This document shows positions 46,068-54,399 of a DNA stretch of 64,000 bases, one piece after another. This DNA is from UBA981 sp942490995. GTDB taxonomy: Bacteria; Pseudomonadota; Gammaproteobacteria; Ga0077536. The notes under the pieces are model-generated. The model saw only the letters and a list, made by a program, of their open reading frames with translations, did no database searches and was not told where the DNA came from. Made by a program: the position numbers and the translations under genes. Each line of letters opens with the position of its first letter. Positions within the stretch are counted from its first letter, which is position 1. Location of the stretch: positions 186,001 through 250,000 of the forward strand of contig CALOBG010000054.1 in the NCBI GenBank assembly GCA_942490995.1, read 5' to 3'.

Positions 46068-46397
46068 CTAGATTTCCTCAACGTAGCGGATAGATGATTT
46101 CCGGATATAAGCTTCTTCCCGGTTTCCGGAGAGAATAACCAGCATTCCGTCATACCCTGCGAATGAGAAATTCGGATCGCCTCCTTCGACTGTGCCGAGC
46201 ATTTCCGCATTCAAGAGCTTTCTACCGTCCGACAGATGAATGTTGTACCGAATTCCTATAGTAGGAAGATCCTGAATCGAGGGAAGAGATTTTTCGCGGA
46301 TCCTGCGCTTTTTTCGTTCCTCGAGTTTCGACGAAATCATTCCGTAGACGATCAGAAGAATGATCACCGAAACAATGATTGCCCAGACTTCTGACAT
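46068..46397 (-). CDS. Cassette membrane-anchored protein
   Basis: 109 residues: one N-terminal helix (VWAIIVSVIILLIVYGMI), a very basic linker (KLEERKKRRIREK), then a beta-rich domain with a probable short barrel (RYNIHLSDGRKLLNAEMLG). Unknown function. Confidence 0.55.
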   Translation of the reverse strand: MSEVWAIIVSVIILLIVYGMISSKLEERKKRRIREKSLPSIQDLPTIGIRYNIHLSDGRKLLNAEMLGTVEGGDPNFSFAGYDGMLVILSGNREEAYIRKSSIRYVEEI

Positions 46398-46415
46398 CGA
46401 CGTTCGTTCTCCGCG

Positions 46416-46526
46416 CTCTAACGCTTGGATAACCGGCAGGTTACAGCGCGCGCGCTTCGCGGAAGCGAAAATGCGAAGCCACTGAAAAAAGGCCGCTGTA
46501 ACGCGTCCGCTTCGAACCAGTTGTCA
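46416..46526 (-). repeat. attC site 8 (111 bp, divergent type)
   Basis: Minus strand CTGACAAC opens the site and GTTAGAG closes it. Central arms include GGCTTCGCAT and a GCGCGCGCTTCGCGGAAGCG hairpin. The first box is a poor match, so the limits are approximate. Confidence 0.65.
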
Positions 46527-46618
46527 GATTTCATTTTCAAACACTTCGGTGTACCTGCGGGGACCTGGTTTCGTATTGAACTTTGGCTGTAATGCCAAGA
46601 TCAAGAAGAGTTCTAAAG

Positions 46619-46930
46619 TTAATCGATCCGTACGGTTCCGCATCTGAATGAACCTAACTGAATCCTGCAAGACTTCCACCAGCCAGCGATTTTATGAGGT
46701 GACGTTACGTGATGCATTCGCCTTTTGATTGGACGGCTTGATTCACCAACGTACAATGCAGTTCCGGCACTGTCGAAGTATGCGTAGACGGCACCCGTTC
46801 CGTCATCTCCTAACTTACCTGTTGAAAAATAATCAGCGCGATTCTTTGGGCTTGTGCGTGCGAGGAAATACGCTCTCCCATCTTCGCAAGCCTTGGCTAG
46901 CGAACCACGAATTACTTCGGCGTCAGGCAT
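46619..46930 (-). CDS. Cassette GIY-YIG nuclease-like protein
   Basis: 103 residues from ATG 46930. The GIY-YIG core is recognisable: VYAYFDSAGTALYVGES with a downstream RPIKRR. The family uses such folds for DNA cleavage or repair. The C-terminus is short and basic (FRCGTVRID), without the usual distal Glu/Asn segment, so it may be truncated or frameshifted. Confidence 0.6.
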   Translation of the reverse strand: MPDAEVIRGSLAKACEDGRAYFLARTSPKNRADYFSTGKLGDDGTGAVYAYFDSAGTALYVGESSRPIKRRMHHVTSPHKIAGWWKSCRIQLGSFRCGTVRID

Positions 46931-46938
46931 GCTCTGAA

Positions 46939-47036
46939 ATCTAACGCAACGAAGAGCCACGCTTGACGGCGACCGAACGGAGCGACAGCGAAGTGAAAGG
47001 AGCGGTCAAGTGTCAGACTCGATCGTTTCGTTAGCC
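46939..47036 (-). repeat. attC site 9 (98 bp)
   Basis: Minus strand GGCTAAC ... GTTAGAT with TCGAGTCTGACACTTGACCG and GTCAAGCGTGGCTCTTCG arms. Clear site. Confidence 0.88.
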
Positions 47037-47079
47037 GCCATTTGCGTTAATCGCATAATTTACTAGTGCTTCGGTCGCT

Positions 47080-48955
47080 CTATTTAAGTTTGACGATCTG
47101 TGCCGAGTTATTCCACGCATGCTCCAATGCACGCGATATGGCGAGTGGATTCTTCTTCAAGCCTCCTGGACTACCATAATGAGCATATGCAGCATTCAGA
47201 CTGTTAACCCATGGCTCCCCAATATCTTCAATAACTGCACTTTCGATATTTGTTTGCCACATTGTTACGTTGCCTCTCTCCACGTGCGCAGTCGGCCACT
47301 CAGATACGTCAGAGTTTTCCGTAAGAGCCAGGTTAACTATTGTCGGCCTTATGTTTCTCGATCTCATCGACTTTCGTTTTGTCGATATCCGCGTCTAACA
47401 CCACGTACGCGGGGATATTCAGGCGCTTCGCTATCGCAAGAGGTCTAATTATTTCCGATTTCCCACCTGTCGGCACCAAATGGCAATGGCAACGGCGAAA
47501 CTCTGAGAGTAGACCGGTCAGTTCCAGATAACTTGTCAAATACGCGACATCCGCGACTCCCTCCACAAATACTATTACGCGACAGAAAAATAATTCGTTT
47601 ATCGTTGGATTTAGTGCCGGGTACAGTTTCGCAAGCATGCCTGATTCTTTAAGCAGCGGCTGCCCAGCTTTCTTTAGCTCTGCTGCCAATTCATCATAGC
47701 TAACCTGCGATACGTAAGTGGCACTAGGGTCCCCTTGCTCTCGCACCATTCGAACTGCCTCGAAATCATCACCCGGTACGAATAGCGGGCTATGCGAACA
47801 AACGACTATCTGCGAGCCAGATGTCGAAAGTTGATGAAGTACTTCTGAAAGATATCGAGCCTGGGGAGGATGCTGGTAAAGTTCCGGTTCCTCGATGCCC
47901 ATGACCAGTGTTGGTGCATTATCCGCCTCAATTGCCGCAAGTTCCTGTAGCAATGTGAGCATGTAGGAGCGCTGCATTCCGTGCCCAAATCGCGCAGGTT
48001 TGCTTTCGAAGCCACGCTCTCCGACTTGGATATAAGCGGACGGTTCTTCGACTTTTACGGATTTGTCGGATCTTGTCTCCATAGAACTTTCGCGGTCGCG
48101 TTTGGATGGAACCAATTCTTGAGCTTAATCTGAAGCGAGCCGGAGATGTCATCTAGTACCGCCTGCTCACTATCAAGGATTTCTCGATACTCTTTTTCGA
48201 TTCCTTCTCTCAGCTTGCCAATTTTGTCGGTGAAATTAACCTTCGCGCGTATTGTTCTCGCCAATAACTGCCCGAGGCCGGAGTTTTTTCGATTCTTGGC
48301 TGCAAAGTAATGTCTTTTGCAGCCGGAAGAAATACCCACTGAACATGCGGCGCAAGTCCGGGATTTAGCCCCTTTTGTAGCTCCGTAAAACTGATCTTCG
48401 CTGGGAATCAACACGCATTTTTCGGCATTCTCGCTCTCGAATTTATGTAGAGCGGCAACCATTGCTGGTTTTTTGATGCTGCCGAGTCGATCCCTCATGA
48501 GTTGCGCACAACTCAGCAAAAGTCTTTCTTTAGATCGACCGCATTAGATCCAGCTTTTTCTGCTTCAGTAATACCGAAAATCCTCCATTCCTAATCGATT
48601 GCCGAATTGCTTCACATCGGCTCTTTGAGTCGTTGCATCGTACGTTGCGATGGAGGATACGATAAGCTTGTCCTGCCTCACGTAATCTGCGAGGTCCTCT
48701 GTATCAGGAGATAAATCAGTAAATGTGACAGTGATTTTTATCGGCTCGGACACATCGCGATGGTGGTAATCCTCCTGCTGATAATTTACTCGGATCAGTT
48801 TTAGATCTTTGTGCTGTCGGAAAAAGACGTTTAGAGCAGCTAGCACCGTGAACTTGCCCGCTCCATTTGGACCAACTAAGCACATAATCGGCTAGAAATA
48901 TCTCCTCATCTTTGAAGCTACGAAAATTCTCGATTCGAATCGACTCTATTTTCAC
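47080..48955 (-). pseudogene. Cassette OLD-type ATPase/TOPRIM nuclease, frameshifted
   Basis: Reads MKIESIRIENFRSFKDEEIF at 48955, then frames change. Next comes a Walker A LVGPNGAGKFTVL (Phe where Ser/Thr is normal), then DFRYY. A middle part (48519-48055) has a Cys-rich CAACSVGISSGC insert. The next part (48115-47333) has GIEEPELYQHPPQARYL (Walker B), SHSPLFV and TOPRIM acids EGVADVAYL and VVLDADID. The C-terminal part (47367-47080) is in another frame. At least four breaks. This architecture is that of OLD/GajA-like ATP-dependent nucleases, known in phage defence. Not functional as sequenced. Confidence 0.8.
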
Positions 48956-48987
48956 AACACTTTCCCAAGCACCAAAATCAGGATGAC

Positions 48988-49080
48988 GGCTAACGCAATG
49001 TTAAGCTGCGTTTGACGGCGACTGACCGGAGCCGCAGCGCAGAAAGGAGCAGTCAAACAGCAGCTGGAACATTGTTTATG
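48988..49080 (-). repeat. attC site 10 (93 bp)
   Basis: Minus strand CATAAAC opens the site and GTTAGCC closes it, with TTCCAGCTGCTGTTTGACTG and GTCAAACGCAGCTTAACATTG arms. The stop of the TIR-like cassette gene lies in the first box. Confidence 0.82.
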
Positions 49081-49844
49081 ACCCAATTCCATCATTCCTC
49101 TTCTTATCCAGCGTCTTGAATCTCGACCGCAGTTCCACTACTAGCGCTGCTCGGCCTTCTTCGTTGTTGAGGTACTTCAAGTATCTGTGATGTTGGAGAT
49201 CGAGAATGTCGTTCTCCGATTGAGCTATAGGTACGACATGTTTCCCAAGGGTGTGCGCTATTCCCGCTTCATAGAATACGTTGGGATTTCATTGAAAAGT
49301 CGCACACAACAATAAAAGACCCGAGAAATAGAAGATTAAAGATATCTTGGACGATTGTGGAATCATCCCAGATGTCATCTGCCTTTAAGCACCGAAATCC
49401 ATTTTTCGGAAGCTGCATCGTTAACTGCCGCATATACATCTGCGAACTCGCGACTAAACGGCAGCATCACGGCAACGAGGTCGGATTCAAGACCGACGGG
49501 AGGCAATTCAAATATTTCGGGTGAGAAAACCACTTTTCGTCTTCCTCTAGAGTTGCTAGAAATATCTTCGCCAACAGTTGTGCATTTTTCGGCAACGTAC
49601 TCACTTACTATTTCTAAGTTCTCGTCGTTCTCCCAATCATTTTTCGCAAGAACGTAAGCGCTAACCCGTCATAGTCGGGATCGCTCCAACTCAAACTTCG
49701 AAGCAATCTAGGGTGTTTTTCAACTTCGTTGATGGTGTTCGTTAGCGCGCCGAGTTCTCGCCAATTTGAAGCGGTGAAATCTTCGACAACCGATTTCTTC
49801 AACTCAACGAGCTGGAGCCCGGAGAATCTAGATGGCAAATTCAT
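49076..49844 (-). pseudogene. Cassette TIR-like/deoxyribosyltransferase-fold protein, frameshifted
   Basis: Begins MNLPSRFSGLQLVELKKSVV at 49844; three frame changes (near 49645, 49410 and 49290) interrupt one coherent protein. Segments in order: SWSDPDYDGLALTFLRKM; VGEDISSNSRGRRKVVFSPEIFELP; ESDLVAVMLPFSREFADVYAAV; GFRCLKADDIWDDSTIVQDIF; IVVCDFSMK; PNVFYEAGIAHTLGKHVVPIAQSEND; LQHHRYLKYLNNEEGR. This is the nucleoside 2-deoxyribosyltransferase/TIR-like family, about 250 residues, found in several immune settings. Inactive as sequenced. Confidence 0.75.
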
Positions 49845-49863
49845 GCTCCTGAGTGATCATTGG

Positions 49864-49960
49864 TTACAACACAATGTTGAAGGCCGCGCTTGACGGCGGT
49901 GACTGGAGCGGCATCGAAAGGACGAACGGTCAAGCGTCGGACTCCAAAAGAATGCTAGGT
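49864..49960 (-). repeat. attC site 11 (97 bp)
   Basis: Minus strand ACCTAGC ... GTTGTAA with TTGGAGTCCGACGCTTGACC and GTCAAGCGCGGCCTTCA arms. Both core boxes deviate by one or two bases; arms are typical. Confidence 0.78.
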
Positions 49961-49973
49961 GCGAGATTTTTAG

Positions 49974-50486
49974 TCATTCAGTTTTTGGCCAGGATACGCG
50001 CGCGTACGTTCCTTTGCCTTTACTGAGTTTTTTTCGGTCAATTAGCTTGTCCTGAAATTCGAAATTCGTGCTTATTCGCACCACAAGGAGTTTATTGAAG
50101 TTTCCGGCTCGTTTGGACTTTGATAATTTCGGTAGATTTCTCGGGGTGAAATCGTTTTTACCTCCACGCAGTCGTTACCAAGCCTTCCATCTGAACCAGC
50201 AGTACCGGGCGCATGACGGACCAGACCGTACTTGATCTCAGCGTATAGTTCGCCGAGTTCTCCCCAGATCTGGAGATATCGGCCAGTCGCGTCGAAGTAC
50301 TCTTGGGCCGCGCTCACAAGGTCTTCGAACACGCGGATTACTTCCAAGTGTGGCTTTTGGGTACTCGGACTGCCGCTCTTGGTCTGCGAGCTGAGAATTA
50401 ATCCAGTCCCAACTTATCCATTCGCCATCATCCCATATCCCCTCGGATGAATCGTGCGTGGGCATTCCTGTCATTGCACAGCGCAT
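49974..50486 (-). pseudogene. Cassette PD-(D/E)XK-like nuclease protein, frameshifted
   Basis: Starts MRCAMTGMPTHDSSEG at 50486 and shifts frame near 50345 into LEVIRVFEDLVSAAQEYFD and RYLQIWGELGELYAEIKYGL. Then comes GSDGRLGNDCVEVKTISP, whose D...E-V-K pattern fits a nuclease core. A second shift near 50090 leads to LVVRISTNFEFQDKLIDRKKL and ends at 49974. This resembles the DUF6998 group. About 160 residues if repaired. Confidence 0.65.
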
Positions 50487-50503
50487 GTGAGTTTCTCCCG
50501 TAC

Positions 50504-50602
50504 ACCTAACCGCAGCAAAGAGCGGCGCTTGACAGCGGCCGACCGGAGCGGCAGCGAAGGGCAAGCCGCTGTCAACGCGCGCGTTCCATTGCTGCGTTAG
50601 CT
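50504..50602 (-). repeat. attC site 12 (99 bp)
   Basis: Minus strand AGCTAAC ... GTTAGGT. Inner arms pair more extensively than in the other sites because of a long GACAGCGG / CCGCTGTC match. Separates the TIR cassette from the nuclease-like cassette. Confidence 0.85.
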
Positions 50603-50694
50603 TTCAAATTTCTCCGCGATTCGTTCGATTCTCGCAGAGACTCCCCAGGAACTTCGGACTTGCCCGTTGCGATCAACCGCTTCACGTAGTGCAG

Positions 50695-51453
50695 CTAGCG
50701 TGCTTGGACGTGAGGTATTTCGATCCCCTCAATGAGACCAATTAGACTCTTGGATTCTGCGAATGAGCTTGCATCGGCCAGTTTCTGAACCAAGGCACCT
50801 GTTATTTTTGGACCGACATTCGGCGTTTCGTACATTACGGTAAAGATTTCTTGGGCGATCATTTCGGTCGTCTTACTGTGCCCTTGCAGCGCCTGATACT
50901 TCCCAATAAACCCGTACGGGTCTAGACCTAAGCGAACAGACACAATTGGGATTTGCCGGCCTATCCCAACTCCTACTTCTTGGTCGCACCAATTGCTTTC
51001 ACGAAAGCCCGGAGATAGGAATGCGACTAATCCGTCCATAGACGCGAGAGCAGACTCGATTTCATTCTGCCAATCTTGCGTCGGTTCAATGTCCTCGTGG
51101 GCTACGAAGGCGGTGATTCCGTATTCGGCAAGAGCTTCTCGGATTTCGGCAATAACCGCTTTATCGGAGGCAAGGTGGCTCAGAAACACCCGAGCCTCAT
51201 TCTCCGACCAGAATTTTGGTTCCTCAGATTTCTCTAGTTGGCTCGCTACACCCAAGTGTTTAGCCAGTTCCAACAGTGGAGCATCTTCGGCGCCGCTCAG
51301 CATGTCGATCACATAGTCTTCTTTCCCGCCGCTCCATGTATCGGTCCAAGGCAGGCCGAATTCACGCAAGGTTAAGTCCAAGAGCCCCCACTCCTCTTGG
51401 GAAAGCTCTTCCGTTATGCCCTTTATGTACTTTATGCGCTCTGAGGGGTGCAT
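50695..51453 (-). CDS. Cassette TIR-domain protein
   Basis: 252 residues, intact. An N-terminal helical domain (SERIKYIKGITEELSQEEW, LREFGLPWTDTW) precedes a TIR domain from about residue 85: ARVFLSHLASDKAVIAEIREAL, YGITAFVAHEDIEP, then DWQNEIESALASMDGLVAF, whose Glu is the likely NADase catalytic residue, and SNWCDQEVGVGIGRQIPIVSV. Bacterial TIR enzymes degrade or rearrange NAD during phage infection. No sensor partner is encoded next to it, so the trigger is unknown. A single-gene cassette, 14 bases from attC 13. Confidence 0.85.
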   Translation of the reverse strand: MHPSERIKYIKGITEELSQEEWGLLDLTLREFGLPWTDTWSGGKEDYVIDMLSGAEDAPLLELAKHLGVASQLEKSEEPKFWSENEARVFLSHLASDKAVIAEIREALAEYGITAFVAHEDIEPTQDWQNEIESALASMDGLVAFLSPGFRESNWCDQEVGVGIGRQIPIVSVRLGLDPYGFIGKYQALQGHSKTTEMIAQEIFTVMYETPNVGPKITGALVQKLADASSFAESKSLIGLIEGIEIPHVQAR

Positions 51454-51466
51454 GTTTCGACTTGAA

Positions 51467-51498
51467 AGCTAACACGCAGGTTGATCCACTGGTTAGGT
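51467..51498 (-). repeat. attC site 13 (32-bp remnant)
   Basis: Minus strand ACCTAAC followed after 18 bases by GTTAGCT. Both core boxes remain, but the central stem is lost, so it is probably a deletion product. Confidence 0.65.
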
Positions 51499-51536
51499 GA
51501 GATTTTCATTGCCCTTTCTCCAACAGCACTTTCTCG

Positions 51537-51752
51537 CTATTTGTTTCGTGAATCAGCGGCATTCTGCGTAACGATGAGGAACACGATATAGGCAACGATT
51601 GGGAAAAATAGCTCAGCAACAAGCCAACCGAATTTGGCGCCACCGTGGGATCGGACTGAAAACAATATATGTAGCACCGGCCCGACATACATTACAACCG
51701 CCGCTGCAATTAGCAGCGCTTCCCAGGCAGGAATTCCTCCGATCAGTACCAT
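51537..51752 (-). CDS. Cassette small membrane protein
   Basis: 71 residues from ATG 51752, 14 bases from an attC half-site (51767-51773). Two membrane helices (ALLIAAAVVMYVGPVLHILF and LVAELFFPIVAYIVFLIV). A longer in-frame ORF reaches 51887 but would run through the attC box and repeat A, so it is less likely. Unknown function. Confidence 0.6.
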   Translation of the reverse strand: MVLIGGIPAWEALLIAAAVVMYVGPVLHILFSVRSHGGAKFGWLVAELFFPIVAYIVFLIVTQNAADSRNK

Positions 51753-51766
51753 GCGGTCCGAATCGC

Positions 51767-51773
51767 ACCTAAC
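51767..51773 (-). repeat. attC half-site next to repeat A
   Basis: Minus strand GTTAGGT, 14 bases before the ATG at 51752, exactly as at a cassette boundary. The other half of an attC is missing; repeat A begins instead. Confidence 0.5.
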
Positions 51774-52290
51774 AGTTGTATGTACAGAACGCGTAAATAG
51801 TGTGCTGGGCAGAATCCGTATCGCATCAGATCTAATCGCCAATTCGTGCATTGCTGAATATATCAGCCACTCGCGTCCGCCCGGCATGCCTTTATTTAGC
51901 CGGACGGAAGCCCGAGCACACCAACGGACCTTCGTGCTGCACTGCGGTGAAAGTCGATTCCGGGCTACTTCTGGATAGGCCGCTAGGAACCCGTAGCTGG
52001 TTCCTAACGCGCAAACCGCAACCCCTCTGCCGAACTTTGCATCCGCCGGCCATAATTTGGTGATGTTTATTCAGGCGCGTAGTATTCGTCGGGAGAACTC
52101 TAAGCACGGTGTGCCCACCTCAAGACCTCAAAATGCCCAGCATTCTTGGGTTTTACCAGAACGCGCCAAACGTCCCACAGCTTGCGATCGTGCCGAAGAG
52201 CACTCTGTGTGCGCGATGGACGAGATCTCACGCTAGGAAGAAAGTACTTTCGTTTGGCGTTGCTTGAAGGAGAAGCTTCCAAGAAGCAGA
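51774..52290. repeat. Repeat A: ~500-bp non-coding repeat, copy 1
   Basis: Blocks shared with 54400-54890 in the same order: CGTAAATAGTGTGCTGG (51790s), TGTTTATTC near 52065, CCAGAACGCGCCAAACGTCCC-like at 52157-52177, and GAAAGTACTTTCGTTTGGCG near 52240. Overall identity looks like 60-65 percent with gaps. Open frames differ between copies, so conservation is not of a protein. Identity of the repeat is unknown. Confidence 0.6.
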
Positions 52291-52609
52291 GATTCAAGAT
52301 TGGCAAACTTGCTCTAAATCGGCTTTGGAAAACGTTCACGCACCGCTGATGCAGGGCTCGTACGTTCCGCCGCGTGTCAGATTTTTGAAAGGATTCATAT
52401 GCTTCGGAGGGTTCTACGCTTCCATCCCGCAGTCTTACGAATCCCGATAAGTGTTCCGTAAGTGCTGCCCGCGCGACGCATCCACATTCTCTTTTGCCGA
52501 AAGGATGCTTCATACGTGCTCTGCCGCGAGATCTCGCACTGTGATCGAAACAAAGACTCAAAAATTCAGGATATAGCGCTGGACGAATAGCGGAGCGCCT
52601 GATGCTCAA
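52291..52609. other. Non-coding stretch after repeat A
   Basis: About 320 bases. A 169-codon minus-strand frame covers it and part of repeat A, but the matching frame is absent in copy 2 and the composition is not protein-like. No gene supported. Confidence 0.4.
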
Positions 52610-52855
52610 TTATCGGCGCTTCGAACGCTGCATTGCTTGCCGAATTAGTTCGTCCGGCTCCACGCCAAGTTGTTCCGCGAGCGCGAATATCGTGGTCAGA
52701 GTTGGTTGACGCTTGGCACGCTCGATCAAAGAAACGTACGTCCTGTCGATGCCGCACGAATATGCGAGTTCTTCTTGCGTAATTCCATTTGACGTTCGTA
52801 TATCACGCAGCACTGCGCCGAATGCCGTAATGATCCCTTTATCCCGAGCTGCCAT
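52610..52855 (-). CDS. XRE-family helix-turn-helix regulator
   Basis: 81 residues, a single HTH_3 domain: GAVLRDIRTSNGITQEELAYSCGIDRTYVSLIERAKRQPTL in three helices, ending in a basic tail. Divergent from the zinc-ribbon gene 89 bases away, whose promoter it may control. Confidence 0.88.
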   Translation of the reverse strand: MAARDKGIITAFGAVLRDIRTSNGITQEELAYSCGIDRTYVSLIERAKRQPTLTTIFALAEQLGVEPDELIRQAMQRSKRR

Positions 52856-52944
52856 CTTGCAAACGCTCGATGTTCTGAGACCATATGTCGACGGACTATA
52901 GTCCGCAATTAACGTCGACTAGTTCAGACAGAAGGAGAATCGAG

Positions 52945-53463
52945 ATGGCGCTTAAGAAATGTGATGATTGCGATCACGAAATTAGTAGAAGGGCTAAGAA
53001 CTGTCCAAATTGCGGAGCGCCGCAAGGACCAAAACAGTACAGTCTTGGAAAGCTCATCCTATTTTTGCTTCTAGGAGGCTTCCTCTATGCGTTGATTGGT
53101 GGGACCTCCCAGCATGAAACTAAACGACAAGAGCCAAGACGCAGTTTCGAGAACGTGTCATCTAAGTCGTATCCTGGCACTTGGCCATTTTATGTGAAAA
53201 AAGGGATCTTTTACTGTGACGAGCGCGGAGCGATTACTTTCAAGGCGGACGGGAAAGTCTACGGGATTAACGGTACCGCTAAGACAGATGGGTTTGCGCC
53301 GCCTGATGAAATATGGAAGCTAGATCCCAATTATGAGGAAAAGGTAGCGTTGTATGCCGAAGCGTCGAATAAGTCGTTGAAGGAAGTGCGAGAAAAAATG
53401 GGCCCGACAAGGGTATCCATTCAGCCAGTACTCGATGCGGGTCTACGAATTTGTCGAAAATAG
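52945..53463 (+). CDS. Zinc-ribbon membrane protein, unknown function
   Basis: 172 residues from ATG 52945, with AAGGAG eleven bases upstream. N-terminal double-CxxC zinc ribbon (KKCDDCDHEISRRAKNCPNC), one membrane helix (LILFLLLGGFLYALIGG), then a soluble beta-rich domain with a C-terminal Cys. The plus-strand orientation is unusual for this array. Unknown function. Confidence 0.65.
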   Translation: MALKKCDDCDHEISRRAKNCPNCGAPQGPKQYSLGKLILFLLLGGFLYALIGGTSQHETKRQEPRRSFENVSSKSYPGTWPFYVKKGIFYCDERGAITFKADGKVYGINGTAKTDGFAPPDEIWKLDPNYEEKVALYAEASNKSLKEVREKMGPTRVSIQPVLDAGLRICRK

Positions 53464-53589
53464 CTCGCCTCTTTATGTGCCAAACGTCCTCTAAATAATT
53501 ACTTTCGCATGCAAATCCTCAAAGCGACTGCTTCTAAGACGAATGCGGCAATTTTTCGCGACAACCCCGCAAGCTACGTACTTTCTTTG

Positions 53590-53661
53590 CACCGCTAGGG
53601 CGACCGTCAGAAAAGGAAAGGAGCGAGCAGCCAAGCGGCATACTCCAGCGTTTCGTTAGGC
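53590..53661 (-). repeat. attC site 15 (degenerate, ~72 bp)
   Basis: Minus strand GCCTAAC contains the stop of the PEP-CTERM-like gene, followed by TGGAGTATGCCGCTTGGCTG. The far box is eroded (GCCCTAGCGG), so the end is approximate. Confidence 0.6.
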
Positions 53662-54303
53662 GAAGGTTTTCACCTCAACACGTTCGCGTTTTCGCCTAAA
53701 ACCGAGTCCAGCTAAAGGCACGGAGACCAGGTAGATTCCGGCAGGCACCGGTACTACGCTGGAGCTAAACGGTAGGCCCGTACCTGAGTCTAAGGCTAAG
53801 CTCACCGACGAGTTGTAGGTGGTTAATCTCCAATCCACGCGTTCCGCAGACGAAGCGGAATGTTTAAATTCCAGCGCAATCACCGACGTAGATTCGCTTC
53901 CCTGAGTGATGTAGATATAGCCGATTGGGAAAGAGTGCGACGCTTGTCCTTGGTTCAAGTACTCAAACGAATTCGCGTCCCCAGTGAAACCGATATTTTC
54001 AAAGTCGATAGCGTAACCCGTGTCAAAGGAGTATGTGTCACCGCTCGCATGCTGGAAGAAATAATCCGATACGCTGTCCGCACTCACGCCGGCGTTTGCC
54101 ATCACATCGTCATCGGCAAACTCGATATACCCGGTCAATCCTGGGTCGACACCGAATATTCGGTCACCTGAGGAGGAGTAACATCCCGACGGGCAATTTC
54201 CAGCATAAGAAAAAGTAGCCGCGATGCAGTACGAAACCTGCGTAAGCAAGAGGACAATTAAAACTACCCTAGCTCTGGTTACGGCACCCACTGCATTTAC
54301 CAT
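53656..54303 (-). CDS. Cassette-borne exported protein with PEP-CTERM-like tail
   Basis: 215 residues. Signal peptide (RVVLIVLLLTQVSYCIA), a beta-rich ectodomain with GYIEFADDDVMANAGVSADSV, and a C-terminal VVPVPAGIYLVSVPLAGLGF followed by RRKRERVE. That is the P-V-P / helix / basic layout of PEP-CTERM sorting signals. Stop codon lies inside attC 15 box, as is common for cassettes. Confidence 0.7.
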   Translation of the reverse strand: MVNAVGAVTRARVVLIVLLLTQVSYCIAATFSYAGNCPSGCYSSSGDRIFGVDPGLTGYIEFADDDVMANAGVSADSVSDYFFQHASGDTYSFDTGYAIDFENIGFTGDANSFEYLNQGQASHSFPIGYIYITQGSESTSVIALEFKHSASSAERVDWRLTTYNSSVSLALDSGTGLPFSSSVVPVPAGIYLVSVPLAGLGFRRKRERVEVKTFA

Positions 54304-54322
54304 CCTATTGCGGAATCTCTCA

Positions 54323-54329
54323 GACTAAC
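54323..54329 (-). repeat. attC half-site next to repeat B
   Basis: Minus strand GTTAGTC, 20 bases before the ATG at 54303, the place a cassette boundary should be. The other half is missing. Confidence 0.4.
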
Positions 54330-54399
54330 CGATTTATTATGGGTTTGAATTTCAAAGCCATGAAACGACACCGAAGTTCACGATCGGCACCAATCTGCA

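Noticed and set aside
41036..51498. Regularly spaced palindromes as a CRISPR array
   Set aside because: Spacing is hundreds of bases with genes between; repeats are 48-111 bp imperfect dyads with attC boxes. No cas genes.
52100..52609. 169-codon minus-strand frame over repeat A
   Set aside because: The corresponding part of repeat B is not open in this frame, and the sequence looks low in structure. It is better explained as non-coding repeat.
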